DNA from: Rhodococcus sp. ABRD24
GTDB lineage: Bacteria; Actinomycetota; Actinomycetes; Mycobacteriales; Mycobacteriaceae
Direction: 5' to 3'
Length of the DNA: 64,000 nucleotides
NCBI RefSeq assembly: GCF_004328705.1
Contig: NZ_CP035319.1
Location: 2,294,001 to 2,358,000 of the forward strand
The translations under genes and the position numbers were made by a program. The first letter of the stretch is position 1. The number at the start of each line of letters is the position of its first letter. This document shows positions 28,576 through 37,861 of this stretch, one piece after another. The notes under the pieces are model-generated. The model ran no database searches. It worked only from the letters and a program-made list of their open reading frames with translations, and was not told where the DNA came from.

Positions 28576-30167
28576 TACTCGTCCTCGCTCTCGCGCACAT
28601 GAATCAAGGTCGGGCGGTCGGCGTCCAGCGCCCACCGGACCGCGTCACCGACCTCGTCGGCAGAGCTGAGGGCGACCCCATGACATCCGAGAGACCTTGC
28701 CAGAGCGGGGAAATCGAGTGAACCGAGCTCCACCGCGTGCACCGCCTCCCCGCGATCGACCATCTCGTTGCGGATCTCGCCGTAGCCGCCGTTGTCGACG
28801 ATGATCACCGGGATCGCCAGCCCAGCCTCCGCCGCGGCCGCGAGCTCGGCCACCGTGAACATCACACCGCCGTCTCCGAGCATGGCGACCACCTGCCGAT
28901 CCGGTGCCGCGACCTTTGCACCTATCGCGGCCGGCAGACCGTATCCCAATGTCCCCAGGCCGGTCGGATAGAGGAACGAACGCGGTTGATGCAGTGGGAG
29001 ATTCGACAAGGCCCCGTAATAGCAGGCCATGGCGCTGTCTGCGGACAGGATCGCTCCCTCATCGAGCGACTTGTCCAGGGAAGCGCAGAGACTGACATAG
29101 CGCGCACCTTCATGCTCGGCATCGACCCGAAGCCGCTTGCGCCAATCAGCGGCCCGTTCCACGCCGGATCCGCCGGACGACCCGGCGCTATTCTGCAGCG
29201 CTGCGAGCGTGGCACCGGAATCACCGACCAGAGCAATCGTTGCCACGGCATTGGTCGAGACCGAAGTGGGATCGATATCGATTCGGATCAACCTTCCTTC
29301 CGCCCGCAACGGGCCGATCCACAGGTCCGAAGGCGCCAACTCCGTACCGACAGCGATGACGAGGTCGGCGTCCGCGACCAGGTCCGCCACCGTCGGATGG
29401 TGCAGGCCTGCACCGAGGGAAAGCGGATGCTCCTCCGACAGGACGCCCTTGCCGTTGGCGGTCGTGATAACCGGGGCACCAATTGTCTCGGCAAAATCGC
29501 GCAACTGCCCTGCCGCGGAACAGGATCCTCCGCCGGCGATGAGCAGTGGCCTGCTGGCCGCTGCGATCAACTCGGCGGCGGCCCGCACCTGGTCGGGCGA
29601 CGGCACCATGACCGGGACCTGCACCGGCGGGACCGGCTGCACATCGGCGCACGCATCGAGCAGATCCAGCGGCACCTCCAGATAGGCAGGCCGCGGGCGG
29701 CCGGTGGTCATTGCCGCAAAGCACTGAGCCACCGCGAGTGGGATCTCTTCGACGCTGGTGACACGCTGGCTGTGACCGACGATCGAATCCATTGCACCGA
29801 ACTGATTCTTGACCTCGTGGAGGTACCCGTTGCCGTTGCTCGGATGCCCCAGCGGAAGCCCCGGCGCAATGAACAACACTGGGACCGAGTCCGAATATGC
29901 TTGCGCCGCAGCCGCGGCCGCATTCAGAATCGCTGGTCCGGTGGTGGTGATGCACACGCCAGGTCTACCGCTGACCCGGGCGTAGCCGTCTGCCGCATAT
30001 CCGGCACCCTGCTCGTGCCGCGGCGAGATATGCGTGATTCCAGATTCGGCGAGTGCCGCGTAGATCGGGAGATTGTGGGTGCCGGGAATGCCGAAGACGA
30101 CTTCGACGCCGTGCGCCGACAATGCGGTGACGAGCGCCCGTCCGCCGGTCTGCTTTTCGACCGTCAT
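28575..30167 (-). CDS. ThDP-dependent enzyme (benzoylformate decarboxylase/acetolactate synthase-like)
   Basis: A 530-aa three-domain thiamine-diphosphate enzyme. The PYR domain has FGIPGTHNLPIYAAL and the cofactor-activating glutamate E52 (RHEQGAGYAADGYAR). A central Rossmann-type domain spans about 190-320. The PP domain has GDG at 431-433 and N459 binding Mg-diphosphate. No FAD-site motif was clear, and there is no small ALS subunit beside it. Decarboxylation of a 2-oxo acid to an aldehyde is preferred given the aldehyde dehydrogenase neighbour. Carboligase or acyl-CoA-type chemistry remains possible. Confidence 0.82.
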   Translation of the reverse strand: MTVEKQTGGRALVTALSAHGVEVVFGIPGTHNLPIYAALAESGITHISPRHEQGAGYAADGYARVSGRPGVCITTTGPAILNAAAAAAQAYSDSVPVLFIAPGLPLGHPSNGNGYLHEVKNQFGAMDSIVGHSQRVTSVEEIPLAVAQCFAAMTTGRPRPAYLEVPLDLLDACADVQPVPPVQVPVMVPSPDQVRAAAELIAAASRPLLIAGGGSCSAAGQLRDFAETIGAPVITTANGKGVLSEEHPLSLGAGLHHPTVADLVADADLVIAVGTELAPSDLWIGPLRAEGRLIRIDIDPTSVSTNAVATIALVGDSGATLAALQNSAGSSGGSGVERAADWRKRLRVDAEHEGARYVSLCASLDKSLDEGAILSADSAMACYYGALSNLPLHQPRSFLYPTGLGTLGYGLPAAIGAKVAAPDRQVVAMLGDGGVMFTVAELAAAAEAGLAIPVIIVDNGGYGEIRNEMVDRGEAVHAVELGSLDFPALARSLGCHGVALSSADEVGDAVRWALDADRPTLIHVRESEDE

Positions 30168-30169
30168 CC

Positions 30170-30976
30170 TCAGGCCCCCTTGGTGGGATCGGTGTAGATC
30201 GCCTTGCCCAGCCACTGACCACCGTCGACGACCAGGACATCACCGGTGACGTAGGAGGCCCGGTCGGAGAGCAAGTAGGCCGCCGACTCGGATACCTCTT
30301 CCGGATTGGTGAACCGGCCGGCGGGAACGCTCGAGAGCACCTGGGCCCGGGCCTCCGGGGTGGGCCACAGTGCCGCACCAGCACCTTCGGTCTCCGTGGG
30401 GCCGGGGGCGATGCAGTTCAATCGAACACCACGAGCCGCCCATTCGACAGCCAGCGTGCGGGTCATCGCGACCACACCAGCTTTGGCCGCTGCACTGTGG
30501 ACGGTGCCGGGGTGACCATGCCAGGCGTACGTGGCGATCACGTTGAGAATCGATCCCCGGCCCGCCGGCAGCATGTGTCGTGAGGCGGCTCGGGTGCAGT
30601 AGAAGGTGCCGTTGAGGACGATGTCGATGACGGCCTTCCAGCCGCCGGGAGACAGGTTCTCACCAGGTACGACGAAGTTCCCGGCCGCGTTGTTGACCAG
30701 AGCGTCGAGACGGCCGTGTCGCTCGACCACGGAATCGATGGCCGCATCGACGGCGGCGTGGTCGCGAACATCGCACGGGAGAGCCTGCGCCTTGCCGCCC
30801 GCCCGCTCCGCAAGGGCCACCGTCTCGTTGAGCGCGTCCTCGCGGCGACCGAGCACCGCTACCGTGCCGCCCGCGGCCGCCCATCGCACCGCAATGGCGC
30901 GACCGATGCCGGAGCCGCCTCCGGTGACCACGGCCACCCGGTCGGCGAACTCGGCCCTGATGTCTGGTGCAGTCAT
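30170..30976 (-). CDS. SDR oxidoreductase, 2,4-dienoyl-CoA reductase-like
   Basis: A 268-aa short-chain dehydrogenase. The NAD(P) motif GGGSGIG occupies 19-25 and NNAAGNF 95-101. The active-site position reads VHSAAAKAGV: K165 is present but tyrosine is replaced by S161. This, with NNAAGNFVVPGENLSPGGWKAVIDI and APGPTETEG, is the pattern of peroxisomal-type 2,4-dienoyl-CoA reductases. A role in reducing an unsaturated acyl-CoA fits the acyl-CoA dehydrogenase and CoA ligase nearby. Two bases separate it from the ThDP gene. Confidence 0.82.
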   Translation of the reverse strand: MTAPDIRAEFADRVAVVTGGGSGIGRAIAVRWAAAGGTVAVLGRREDALNETVALAERAGGKAQALPCDVRDHAAVDAAIDSVVERHGRLDALVNNAAGNFVVPGENLSPGGWKAVIDIVLNGTFYCTRAASRHMLPAGRGSILNVIATYAWHGHPGTVHSAAAKAGVVAMTRTLAVEWAARGVRLNCIAPGPTETEGAGAALWPTPEARAQVLSSVPAGRFTNPEEVSESAAYLLSDRASYVTGDVLVVDGGQWLGKAIYTDPTKGA

Positions 30977-30996
30977 GAATTGTCCTTATCTGATGG

Positions 30997-33042
30997 TCAG
31001 CGAGGGTCGTCGATGATCAGTGCGTCGACGGCCAGGACACCGTCCGGGCCGACACGGAGGGGATTGAGCTCGAGCTCACGAATGTGGGGATGAGCGGCGG
31101 CGAGCTCGGATACCGCCGCCACCGCCGATGCCAGGGCATCGATATCGGTGGGCGGCCGTCCCCGCCAACCCTGCAGTAGGGGTGCGCATTCGAGCTGACG
31201 CAGCATCGCATGCGCGGTGTCGATGGAAACCGGGGCCATCTCGACGGTGACGTCGCGATACACCTCGGCCTCGGTACCGCCGGCGCCCACGACCACGACG
31301 GGTCCCAGATCCGGGTCCCGGCGCGCACCGAGAAGGATCTCCACTGTGTGCGGGCGGGTGTCGAGTTCCTCGATGACGTAGTCACCCTCACCGAGCGCGG
31401 CGTACATGGTCTCGAAGGCGGCAGCGAGGGCTCCGAGATCCGAAAGGCCGACCGCGACCCCGCCCACCTCGCTCTTGTGCTCGAGCCAGCTGGCCTTGAG
31501 GACATAGGGAGCCGTGAGCTGAGCCTCGACGACCGCCAGATCTTCCCGACTTCGCACCGTGACTCCGCGAGGAAAGCGGATTCCGAACTCCGTCAGGATC
31601 TCCTGTGCCCCCAGATAGCCCGCTGCGATGGGCTCGGACCACTCGGGCAGGCAGGGCAGAACGCGTCCGGCTCGCGAGAGCCTGTCGGCATCGACCAGGG
31701 CCCGGACTGCCGTCTCGATGTTGCCGTACACAGGAATCCGGTGCTTCCACATCGCCTCGGTCGCGAGGTTGCCGTCGACCATGGTGTGCACGAGGAGCGG
31801 CGTACCGGTGCGGATGACCGCATCCCCCATCGCATCGACGATCTCGAGCTCCCGCCCGACCAGAGACGGGGTGTCCGCGCCGTACGTGCCGAAGTACCCG
31901 GTGAGCACCACCGAGTCGACCTCATCCGACGCCAGCAACACCGACACGACATCGGAATAGGAGGCCAGATCCTTCTCGCCGGCACCCGCGAGATCGACAG
32001 GGTTACTACACGAGGCGCCGTCCGGAAGCAGCTGAGCCAGCTCTGTGGCCAACTCGGCAGAGAATGCCGGAACACGCAGCTTTGCAGCGGCAGCCACGTC
32101 GGCCGCGATGCCGGTCTGCCCACCGCTGTCCCCGACAATCGCCACTCGGTTCCCCCGCGGCAGCGACGTCGCAAGCAACAGCCGCGCCACGTCGACCAGC
32201 TCACTCGGCGTATTGACCCGCACCGCACCGGCCGCACGAACTGCCGCGTCCACGACGTCGAGATTGGAGGTGAGGGAGCCGGTGTGGGATCGGGCGAGTC
32301 GAGAACTGGCCTCACTCCCCCCGACCGTGAGCAAGATCGTGTACTTGCCCGCATTACGTAACGTGACCAGGGCTTCGATCAGCTCCCTTCCCGCGGAGAA
32401 GCTTTCGAGGTACAGGGCAACCACCCGGGTGCCCTCGTCCTCGACGAGGTCGGCAAGCAGCTCGGCGGCGCGAACGTCCGCCTGGTTACCGATGGATACG
32501 AATCGGGACACCCCGAGGCCCGCGCGGGCGGCGAGGATAGCGATCTCGGAGCCGAGTTGACCGCTCTGCGAAATCACCGCGATCGGTCCGGGGGTGAACC
32601 GACCCCACGCCAGCTGCAAGTCGGTCGAACTGTCGTAGATGCCGAGGCTGTTCATGCCCACCAGACGTGCACCCGCGTCGGCGATGCGCTGCGCGATCGC
32701 GGACTCGTCAGGGACGCCGGCAGTGATGCCGAGGAAGCCGCGCACGCCGAGTGCAAGCCCTTCATCGACGACGGCACCGATGTGGGCGGCGGGCACGCAC
32801 AAGGCAACCAGCTCGGGAGTAGTGGGCAGTTCGCTGAGCGAGCCGTGACTCGGCTCGCCGAGAATGTCTGCCTTCGAACGATTGATCAGGAACACGTCCC
32901 GCCGGGAGCGGCCGGTGAGCGCGCCCTTTGCCAACCAGTAACCCCACTTGGCCGGGTCCGAGGTGGAGCCGACGACCGCCACCGAGGCCGGGTCTCGGAA
33001 GACACGCAGATCACGGTCGGTCGGCGACATCGTTTGCGCCAT
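30997..33042 (-). CDS. Acyl-CoA synthetase, ADP/NDP-forming (fused alpha-beta)
   Basis: A 681-aa acetate-CoA-ligase-family enzyme activating a carboxylic acid with ATP and CoA via phosphohistidine. The order is CoA-binding Rossmann domain (about 15-140), succinyl-CoA-ligase-like domains with the SHTGSL histidine H253, then a C-terminal ATP-grasp domain (about 465-680) containing YVLKASWLEHKSEVGGVAVGL and ELELNPLRV. The ATG at 33042 has AGGAG 8 bases upstream. The product of the aldehyde dehydrogenase is its expected substrate (inference). Confidence 0.88.
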   Translation of the reverse strand: MAQTMSPTDRDLRVFRDPASVAVVGSTSDPAKWGYWLAKGALTGRSRRDVFLINRSKADILGEPSHGSLSELPTTPELVALCVPAAHIGAVVDEGLALGVRGFLGITAGVPDESAIAQRIADAGARLVGMNSLGIYDSSTDLQLAWGRFTPGPIAVISQSGQLGSEIAILAARAGLGVSRFVSIGNQADVRAAELLADLVEDEGTRVVALYLESFSAGRELIEALVTLRNAGKYTILLTVGGSEASSRLARSHTGSLTSNLDVVDAAVRAAGAVRVNTPSELVDVARLLLATSLPRGNRVAIVGDSGGQTGIAADVAAAAKLRVPAFSAELATELAQLLPDGASCSNPVDLAGAGEKDLASYSDVVSVLLASDEVDSVVLTGYFGTYGADTPSLVGRELEIVDAMGDAVIRTGTPLLVHTMVDGNLATEAMWKHRIPVYGNIETAVRALVDADRLSRAGRVLPCLPEWSEPIAAGYLGAQEILTEFGIRFPRGVTVRSREDLAVVEAQLTAPYVLKASWLEHKSEVGGVAVGLSDLGALAAAFETMYAALGEGDYVIEELDTRPHTVEILLGARRDPDLGPVVVVGAGGTEAEVYRDVTVEMAPVSIDTAHAMLRQLECAPLLQGWRGRPPTDIDALASAVAAVSELAAAHPHIRELELNPLRVGPDGVLAVDALIIDDPR

Positions 33043-33083
33043 AAGTTGACTCCTGAATGAATGAGTTTCGGACGGCATTCGCG

Positions 33084-34202
33084 TCAGGCGGAGACGGCCG
33101 TCGAACTGTCGATAGGATCGGAGAGGATGGTGACGTCGCCGACATTCCAGTACACGCTCACCCGTGCTCCTGGCGTGACGGCATCGTGGCTCAGCGGAAC
33201 CGGGGTACGGGCGATGACGACGCGATCCGCCTTGGTACGGACCAGGACCTGGCGGCTGCTGCCGAAGTACACACTGTCCTCGACCACTCCGGTCACGGAG
33301 TCGCACCCGACAGGAATGGGCTCGGTGTGCGCACACACCTGAAGACGCTCCGGTCGCAGTAGAACGCTCACATCGCCGCGGTGACCGGATCCAGGAAGCC
33401 GGAAACACTGCCCGGTGTCCTTGTCCGCGAAATCCGCACCCACGGCCCGTCCGGCGAAGATGTTCGACGCCCCGATGAACTCGGCCGCGTATCGGGAGTT
33501 GGGGGATTTGTACAGCTCCTCTGGCGAGCCCACCTGAACGATGGAACCGTTGCGCAGCAGAGCGATCCGATCCGACATCGCCAGCGCTTCGTCCTGGTCG
33601 TGCGTGACGAAGATGAATGTGATCCCCAGTTCCTGGTGCAGCCTGCGGACCTCGAGTTGCAACTGCTCGCGGAGCAGTTTGTCCAGAGCGCCGAGCGGTT
33701 CGTCCATCAGCAGCACCGGCGGACGGAACACGATGGCGCGGGCGAGAGCGACGCGCTGCTGCTGGCCACCCGAGAGCTCGGACGGCTTACGGGCACCGAG
33801 ATGCCCGAGCTGGACGACGTCGAGGGCCTCGGCCACGCCGGCGGCGATCCGTTCCTTCGACCAACCGCGTCGCTTCAGCGGGAACGCGACGTTCTCAGCG
33901 ATCGTCATGTGCGGGAACAGCGAGTAATTCTGGAACACCATCCCGAATCCGCGCTTGTGCGGCGGCACCTTGTTCATGGTCGCGCCGTCCACCTCGACGG
34001 TGCCTCCGGTCGGCTTGACGAATCCGGCAATGATGTTGAGCAGGGTGGACTTTCCCGATCCGCTCGCACCGAGCAGCGTGAGGAACTCGCCACCCCGGAT
34101 GTCGAGACTCAGATCGTCGAGAATGACGGTGTCGCCGTAGCTCTTACTGATGTTCGACAGCCGAATCGGCGCCCCGCTGGTCGTATTGGTCTTCCGGGTC
34201 AT
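33084..34202 (-). CDS. ABC importer ATPase, PotA/spermidine-putrescine type
   Basis: A 372-aa ATP-binding subunit. Walker A GASGSGKST (45-53), Q-loop FQNYSLFPHMT, signature LSGGQ (143-147), Walker B LLMDEP (164-169) and the HDQDEAL switch histidine region. It has a C-terminal TOBE domain (about 285-365). The ATG at 34202 overlaps the permease stop (ATGA). Binding protein, two permeases and ATPase form a complete importer for polyamine-like or organic-acid ligands. Confidence 0.93.
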   Translation of the reverse strand: MTRKTNTTSGAPIRLSNISKSYGDTVILDDLSLDIRGGEFLTLLGASGSGKSTLLNIIAGFVKPTGGTVEVDGATMNKVPPHKRGFGMVFQNYSLFPHMTIAENVAFPLKRRGWSKERIAAGVAEALDVVQLGHLGARKPSELSGGQQQRVALARAIVFRPPVLLMDEPLGALDKLLREQLQLEVRRLHQELGITFIFVTHDQDEALAMSDRIALLRNGSIVQVGSPEELYKSPNSRYAAEFIGASNIFAGRAVGADFADKDTGQCFRLPGSGHRGDVSVLLRPERLQVCAHTEPIPVGCDSVTGVVEDSVYFGSSRQVLVRTKADRVVIARTPVPLSHDAVTPGARVSVYWNVGDVTILSDPIDSSTAVSA

Positions 34203-35035
34203 GCTTGAACTCCAATCACATTGGGCACGTTTCGACTTCGGTACGCGCGGAGTGCCTTCTGGAGCAGCTTGCCCGCGCCCAGGGCGAGGAAGGCGGCAAG
34301 GATCACGAAGAGTGAGAGCGCGGAGATCGCGGCAACGGTCGGATCGACTTGTACCTTGACACCGGACCAGATCCGCACGGGCAAGGTGGTCATCCGCGGT
34401 CCGGTCAGGAAGATCGCGGTGACGACCTCGTCCCAGCTGGTGACGAAGGCGAACACCGCGCCTGCAAACACGCTGGGAGCGATGTTGGGCAGCGTAATTC
34501 GGAAGAAGGTGGACACCGGACCCGAACCGAGGGACTGAGCTGCCAGTTCGATGTTGCGATCGAAGCTGACCAGACCGGACGCCACGTTGATCGTCACATA
34601 CGGTACTGCCAACGCGGTGTGCACCAGCACCAGCCCGAGCGTTGTCTCGGTGAGCCCGATCCGCAGGAACACGATGTACACAGAGAGGCCGACGATCACG
34701 TACGGCACGATTACCGGTGCCAGGATCAGAGCAGTGATGCCGCCGCGGAACGGGAATCGCCCGCGGACCAGACCCAGCGCAGCCAGGACTCCCAGGACGA
34801 CCGCGCAAACAGTCGAGACAAGAGCCACCCGCATGCTCGTCGCGGCAGAGTGCAGCCAGGTGGGGTCGTCGATCAGCCTCTGATACCAGCGTCCGGACAG
34901 GCCTTCGGGCGGAAAGTTCAGGAACGAACTGTCCGAGAACGACATCGGGATGACGATCAGGATCGGGAGCAGCAGGTAGCAGACGGTGAGAGCGGCGATC
35001 ACCCCAAGGAGCACCCGGGTGAGTGTTCGTGTCAT
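34199..35035 (-). CDS. ABC importer permease, PotC-like
   Basis: A 278-aa permease with six membrane segments. The cytoplasmic EAA loop NIELAAQSLGSGPVSTFFRITLPNIAPSVFAGAVFAF docks onto the ATPase. Overlaps both neighbours by 4 bp. Confidence 0.92.
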   Translation of the reverse strand: MTRTLTRVLLGVIAALTVCYLLLPILIVIPMSFSDSSFLNFPPEGLSGRWYQRLIDDPTWLHSAATSMRVALVSTVCAVVLGVLAALGLVRGRFPFRGGITALILAPVIVPYVIVGLSVYIVFLRIGLTETTLGLVLVHTALAVPYVTINVASGLVSFDRNIELAAQSLGSGPVSTFFRITLPNIAPSVFAGAVFAFVTSWDEVVTAIFLTGPRMTTLPVRIWSGVKVQVDPTVAAISALSLFVILAAFLALGAGKLLQKALRAYRSRNVPNVIGVQA

Positions 35036-35952
35036 TTCGACCCCATCAGGTATTTCTTCATATCGACGAACCGGCTCGCGATGGCGAGCAGGATCAGCGT
35101 GCTGCCCAGCAGCACCACAGCCAGCGCTGCCGCGAAGCCGAACTTGAGCACGGTCGACACCTGCTCGACAATCAGCTGGCCGATCATGGTGTTCTGCGGA
35201 CCGCCCAGCAGGGCTGGCGTGATGTAGTAGCCGAGTGCCTGGATGAAGACCAGGATCAATCCGGCGAAGACACCCGGAATCGTCAACGGTACGAACACCT
35301 TCCAGAAGGCCACCGACGGTCGTGCGCCCAGGCTCTCGGCAGCGAGCAACAACCGCCGGTCGATCGTGCGCATCGTCGCGTACAGCGGCAGTACAGCGAA
35401 CGGCAGCGTGATCTGAACCATGCCGAACATCACGCCGGACAGGTGTCTCAGCATCGGGATCGGTTCATCGATCACGCCGACCGAATCGAGCACCGTGTTG
35501 ATGACGCCCGTATCGCGCAGCAGCAGCACCAGGGCGAAGCTGCGCACCAATAGGCTGGTCCAGAACGGGATGAGTACTGCGATCATCATCACGCCGCGCC
35601 AGAAGGGCGTCGCCAGTGTCATCAGGTAGGCGAAGGGGAAGGCGATGACGACAGTCACCAGCGTCACGGTGATCGCGGTGACGAACGTGTTGCGTAGCAC
35701 CTTCAGGTACAGCGGGTTGGTCAGGATATCCGAGTAGTTCGCTAGTCCCACTGCGGGATCCGTGAAACTCTTCGACAGCAAAAGCAGCAGCGGGATCACG
35801 AAAACCAGGGTGAGGAATCCGAGCAGCGGCAACAGGAGCAGAGCCCAGTTGTCGAACTCGAGCCGGGCCCAACGCCGCACGCGCGGAGCCGGGTTCGGCG
35901 GTCCGGTCCGATCGGCTTGTTCGTCTGCCGCAGCCTCCAATGTCTGCGTCAC
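35032..35952 (-). CDS. ABC importer permease, PotB-like
   Basis: A 306-aa permease with six membrane segments after a 35-residue cytoplasmic lead. The EAA loop reads LLLAAESLGARPSVAFWKVFVPLTIPGVFAGLILVF. Polyamine-type features include ITPALLGGPQNTMIGQLI near the C-terminus. ATG at 35952 overlaps the binding-protein stop by 4 bp. Confidence 0.92.
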   Translation of the reverse strand: MTQTLEAAADEQADRTGPPNPAPRVRRWARLEFDNWALLLLPLLGFLTLVFVIPLLLLLSKSFTDPAVGLANYSDILTNPLYLKVLRNTFVTAITVTLVTVVIAFPFAYLMTLATPFWRGVMMIAVLIPFWTSLLVRSFALVLLLRDTGVINTVLDSVGVIDEPIPMLRHLSGVMFGMVQITLPFAVLPLYATMRTIDRRLLLAAESLGARPSVAFWKVFVPLTIPGVFAGLILVFIQALGYYITPALLGGPQNTMIGQLIVEQVSTVLKFGFAAALAVVLLGSTLILLAIASRFVDMKKYLMGSK

Positions 35953-37013
35953 GACAACGCCCAGGCGTTCAGTCGTTCGGTCGCCGTGTTGTAGTTCTCC
36001 GCCCAGTACTTGTAGTTCATCGTCGTGGCGGCCTGCGCCTGATTGGCAGGGAAGGTGGCGAGTTCCTTGGCAACTTCGGGATCGACGAGTTCCATGGCTT
36101 TCGGGTTGATGGGATCGTAAGCACTGGCTTCGGCATCGGCGGCTTGCCCCTGGACGTCACCGACAAATGCGGTCATCCACTTCATCGCGAGGTCGGTGTT
36201 TGGGTAACCGGCGGGGATCACCACCTGGTCATAGGAAACGAGGTTCTGGCCCCACTCGTTCGCGACGGGCTGGCCTTCCTTGGCCGCGTGATAGATCCGG
36301 CCGTTCCATGCCTGTACAAGGGGTGCCTCGCCGCTCGCGACCAGCTGAGCTTGCTCGTCACCCGTCTCGTAGAAGACGATGTCCTGCTTGATGGTATCCA
36401 GCTTGCGGAACGCCCGGTCCAGATCGAGGGGGTAGAGCTGGTCCGCGGGCACCCCATCGGCGAGCAGAGCAGCCTCGAACATCCCTCCGGTGGCGTACTT
36501 CCAGAATCCACGCTTCCCGGGGAAGAGTTGCGTATCGAAGAACTCTGCCCACGTTTTGGGGTGATTGTCGGCGAAGGTATCGGTGTTGTAGGCAATCGTG
36601 AAGGCGTAGGAGAGGTTCGGAATCGCGCAGTCGTTGATGTAGCCGGGATTGATACCGGCGTCGGTCGCGGCCTGCTTGACCTCGGGGGTGAGCTTAGTCA
36701 GTACTCCGCTAGCACAGGCAGTTTCGGAGAAGTTCGGCTCGACCTCGGTCACGCCCCAGGTGACGTTCTTGGAATCGACCTGGGCCTTGATCTTGGCGTA
36801 GTCGGTGGGGGAATCCTCACTGACCGTGAGCCCGTTGGCCTCCGCCCACGGCTTGATGTAGGTGTCGACATGTGCACGCTGCGCCGATCCGCCCCACATC
36901 GTGACTTCGAGGGTCTTGCTCGGATCTCCAGCCGACGACCCGCATGCCGCAACTGCCGCGGCCACGAGAGTCAGCCCCGTCGCCAATCGAGTCCGCCTGT
37001 GCGCTGTACTCAT
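35949..37013 (-). CDS. ABC importer substrate-binding lipoprotein, PotD-like
   Basis: A 354-aa extracytoplasmic binding protein. A Tat/Sec-type lead MSTAHRRTRLATGL precedes a lipobox (VAAC, lipidated C24). The mature type-II fold has TMWGGSAQRAHVDTYIKPWAEANG, LSYAFTIAYNTD, PKTWAEFFD, LVQAWNGRIY and DQVVIPAGYPNTD. Ligand residues do not settle polyamine versus organic acid. First gene of the cluster; the promoter should be in 37014-37060, where an AT-rich stretch (37043-37055) and TAACTG-type repeats occur. Confidence 0.9.
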   Translation of the reverse strand: MSTAHRRTRLATGLTLVAAAVAACGSSAGDPSKTLEVTMWGGSAQRAHVDTYIKPWAEANGLTVSEDSPTDYAKIKAQVDSKNVTWGVTEVEPNFSETACASGVLTKLTPEVKQAATDAGINPGYINDCAIPNLSYAFTIAYNTDTFADNHPKTWAEFFDTQLFPGKRGFWKYATGGMFEAALLADGVPADQLYPLDLDRAFRKLDTIKQDIVFYETGDEQAQLVASGEAPLVQAWNGRIYHAAKEGQPVANEWGQNLVSYDQVVIPAGYPNTDLAMKWMTAFVGDVQGQAADAEASAYDPINPKAMELVDPEVAKELATFPANQAQAATTMNYKYWAENYNTATERLNAWALS

Positions 37014-37756
37014 GAGTGGGCTCCTTAGTTGACTGAACAGCCAGTTATTTTTTAAGAAGTGTGGCGTGCACCACTTGTCATGTCAATAGGTGACTGTAGT
37101 CACTTCACGGAAGGGGTCGATCACTTCCCGGGACCTCCCCCACCGCCAGTGCCGCATCGAACACGGTACGCAAGAGCACCGCAACAGGAGTCACGAGACC
37201 AACTGGTACGCAACAACGCTCGAGAGATCGAAGAGCACCCCTGGCGCGCACCCGGGGGTCCTTCGGCAGTAGAAGGGCACACAGTCGGCCATGCCCACAC
37301 TCCGCCCCCTCCTGCACAGCCGAGACACCCAGTCGGGTGCAACAACAGGTCGCCGCCGAGCATTCAGCCGCCGGACCGCCCACACGATTGCGTCCGCAGA
37401 TGCTCCAGACGCCCAGGATCTCCGTTCTCGCCAACCCATCTCTATGTGATGCCCGTCACACTTCCCGGAGCCGGCTATCCCGACCCGGCTACACGAGTCC
37501 ATCGAATCTTCGACAGGACGCGGACAGCGCACCGCCCGTGGGCGATCACCGTCTTGGTGACGGAATTGCCCGAGGACACCGTGACGGGCATCGTCGTGAC
37601 CTCGACATTCGCCGCATGCTGCATGGGTCGACCGACGGACCCGCCGTCTACCCGCGTGCAGTCACAGGGCCGACCGCAACCCGCCCAGCACCCTGACCAG
37701 CACTTACTCTCGAAACTGGTCGGTTTATAACTCATCAAGATAAAGATTCGGTCACG
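37014..37756. other. Gene-free stretch between divergent units
   Basis: About 740 bp with no convincing coding region: short readings on both strands lack family patterns and ribosome sites. It should hold the promoter of the ABC/catabolic cluster at its left end, a CRP-type site near 37445 and the promoter of the M23 gene at the right (possible -10 TATAAC at 37727-37732). Confidence 0.6.
37445..37460. promoter_or_regulatory. CRP/GlxR-type cAMP-receptor site
   Basis: TGTGA-TGCCCG-TCACA is an exact match to the actinobacterial CRP/GlxR consensus TGTGA-N6-TCACA. It lies in the gap between the ABC cluster (about 430 bp away) and the M23 gene (about 400 bp away), so the controlled gene is unclear. 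Confidence 0.55.
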
Positions 37757-37853
37757 GTAGACGTGTCGATATCGTTTTGTTACTTTCATGTGACCGGGGG
37801 GATATACCGAGGTCGCGAATCCCGATCAGGGCCGACCAGAGACACAGATGAGG
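37757..37853 (+). ncRNA. Candidate cyclic-di-AMP riboswitch (ydaO-yuaA type)
   Basis: The leader of the M23 peptidase gene contains, in order, GTGACCGGGGGGATATACCG, GGTCGCGAATCC, CAGGGCCGACC and ACAGATGAGGTA. This is the conserved layout of actinobacterial ydaO riboswitches, which precede rpf and cell-wall hydrolase genes. The 3' end runs into the GAGG ribosome site (37850-37853), so control could be translational as well as by termination. Boundaries are approximate; identified by pattern memory, not by covariance search. Confidence 0.68.
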
Positions 37854-37861
37854 TACTTACT

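Noticed and set aside
37059..37730. Long open readings in the gap before the M23 gene on both strands
   Set aside because: No family motifs, no ribosome sites and biased composition expected of GC-rich non-coding DNA.
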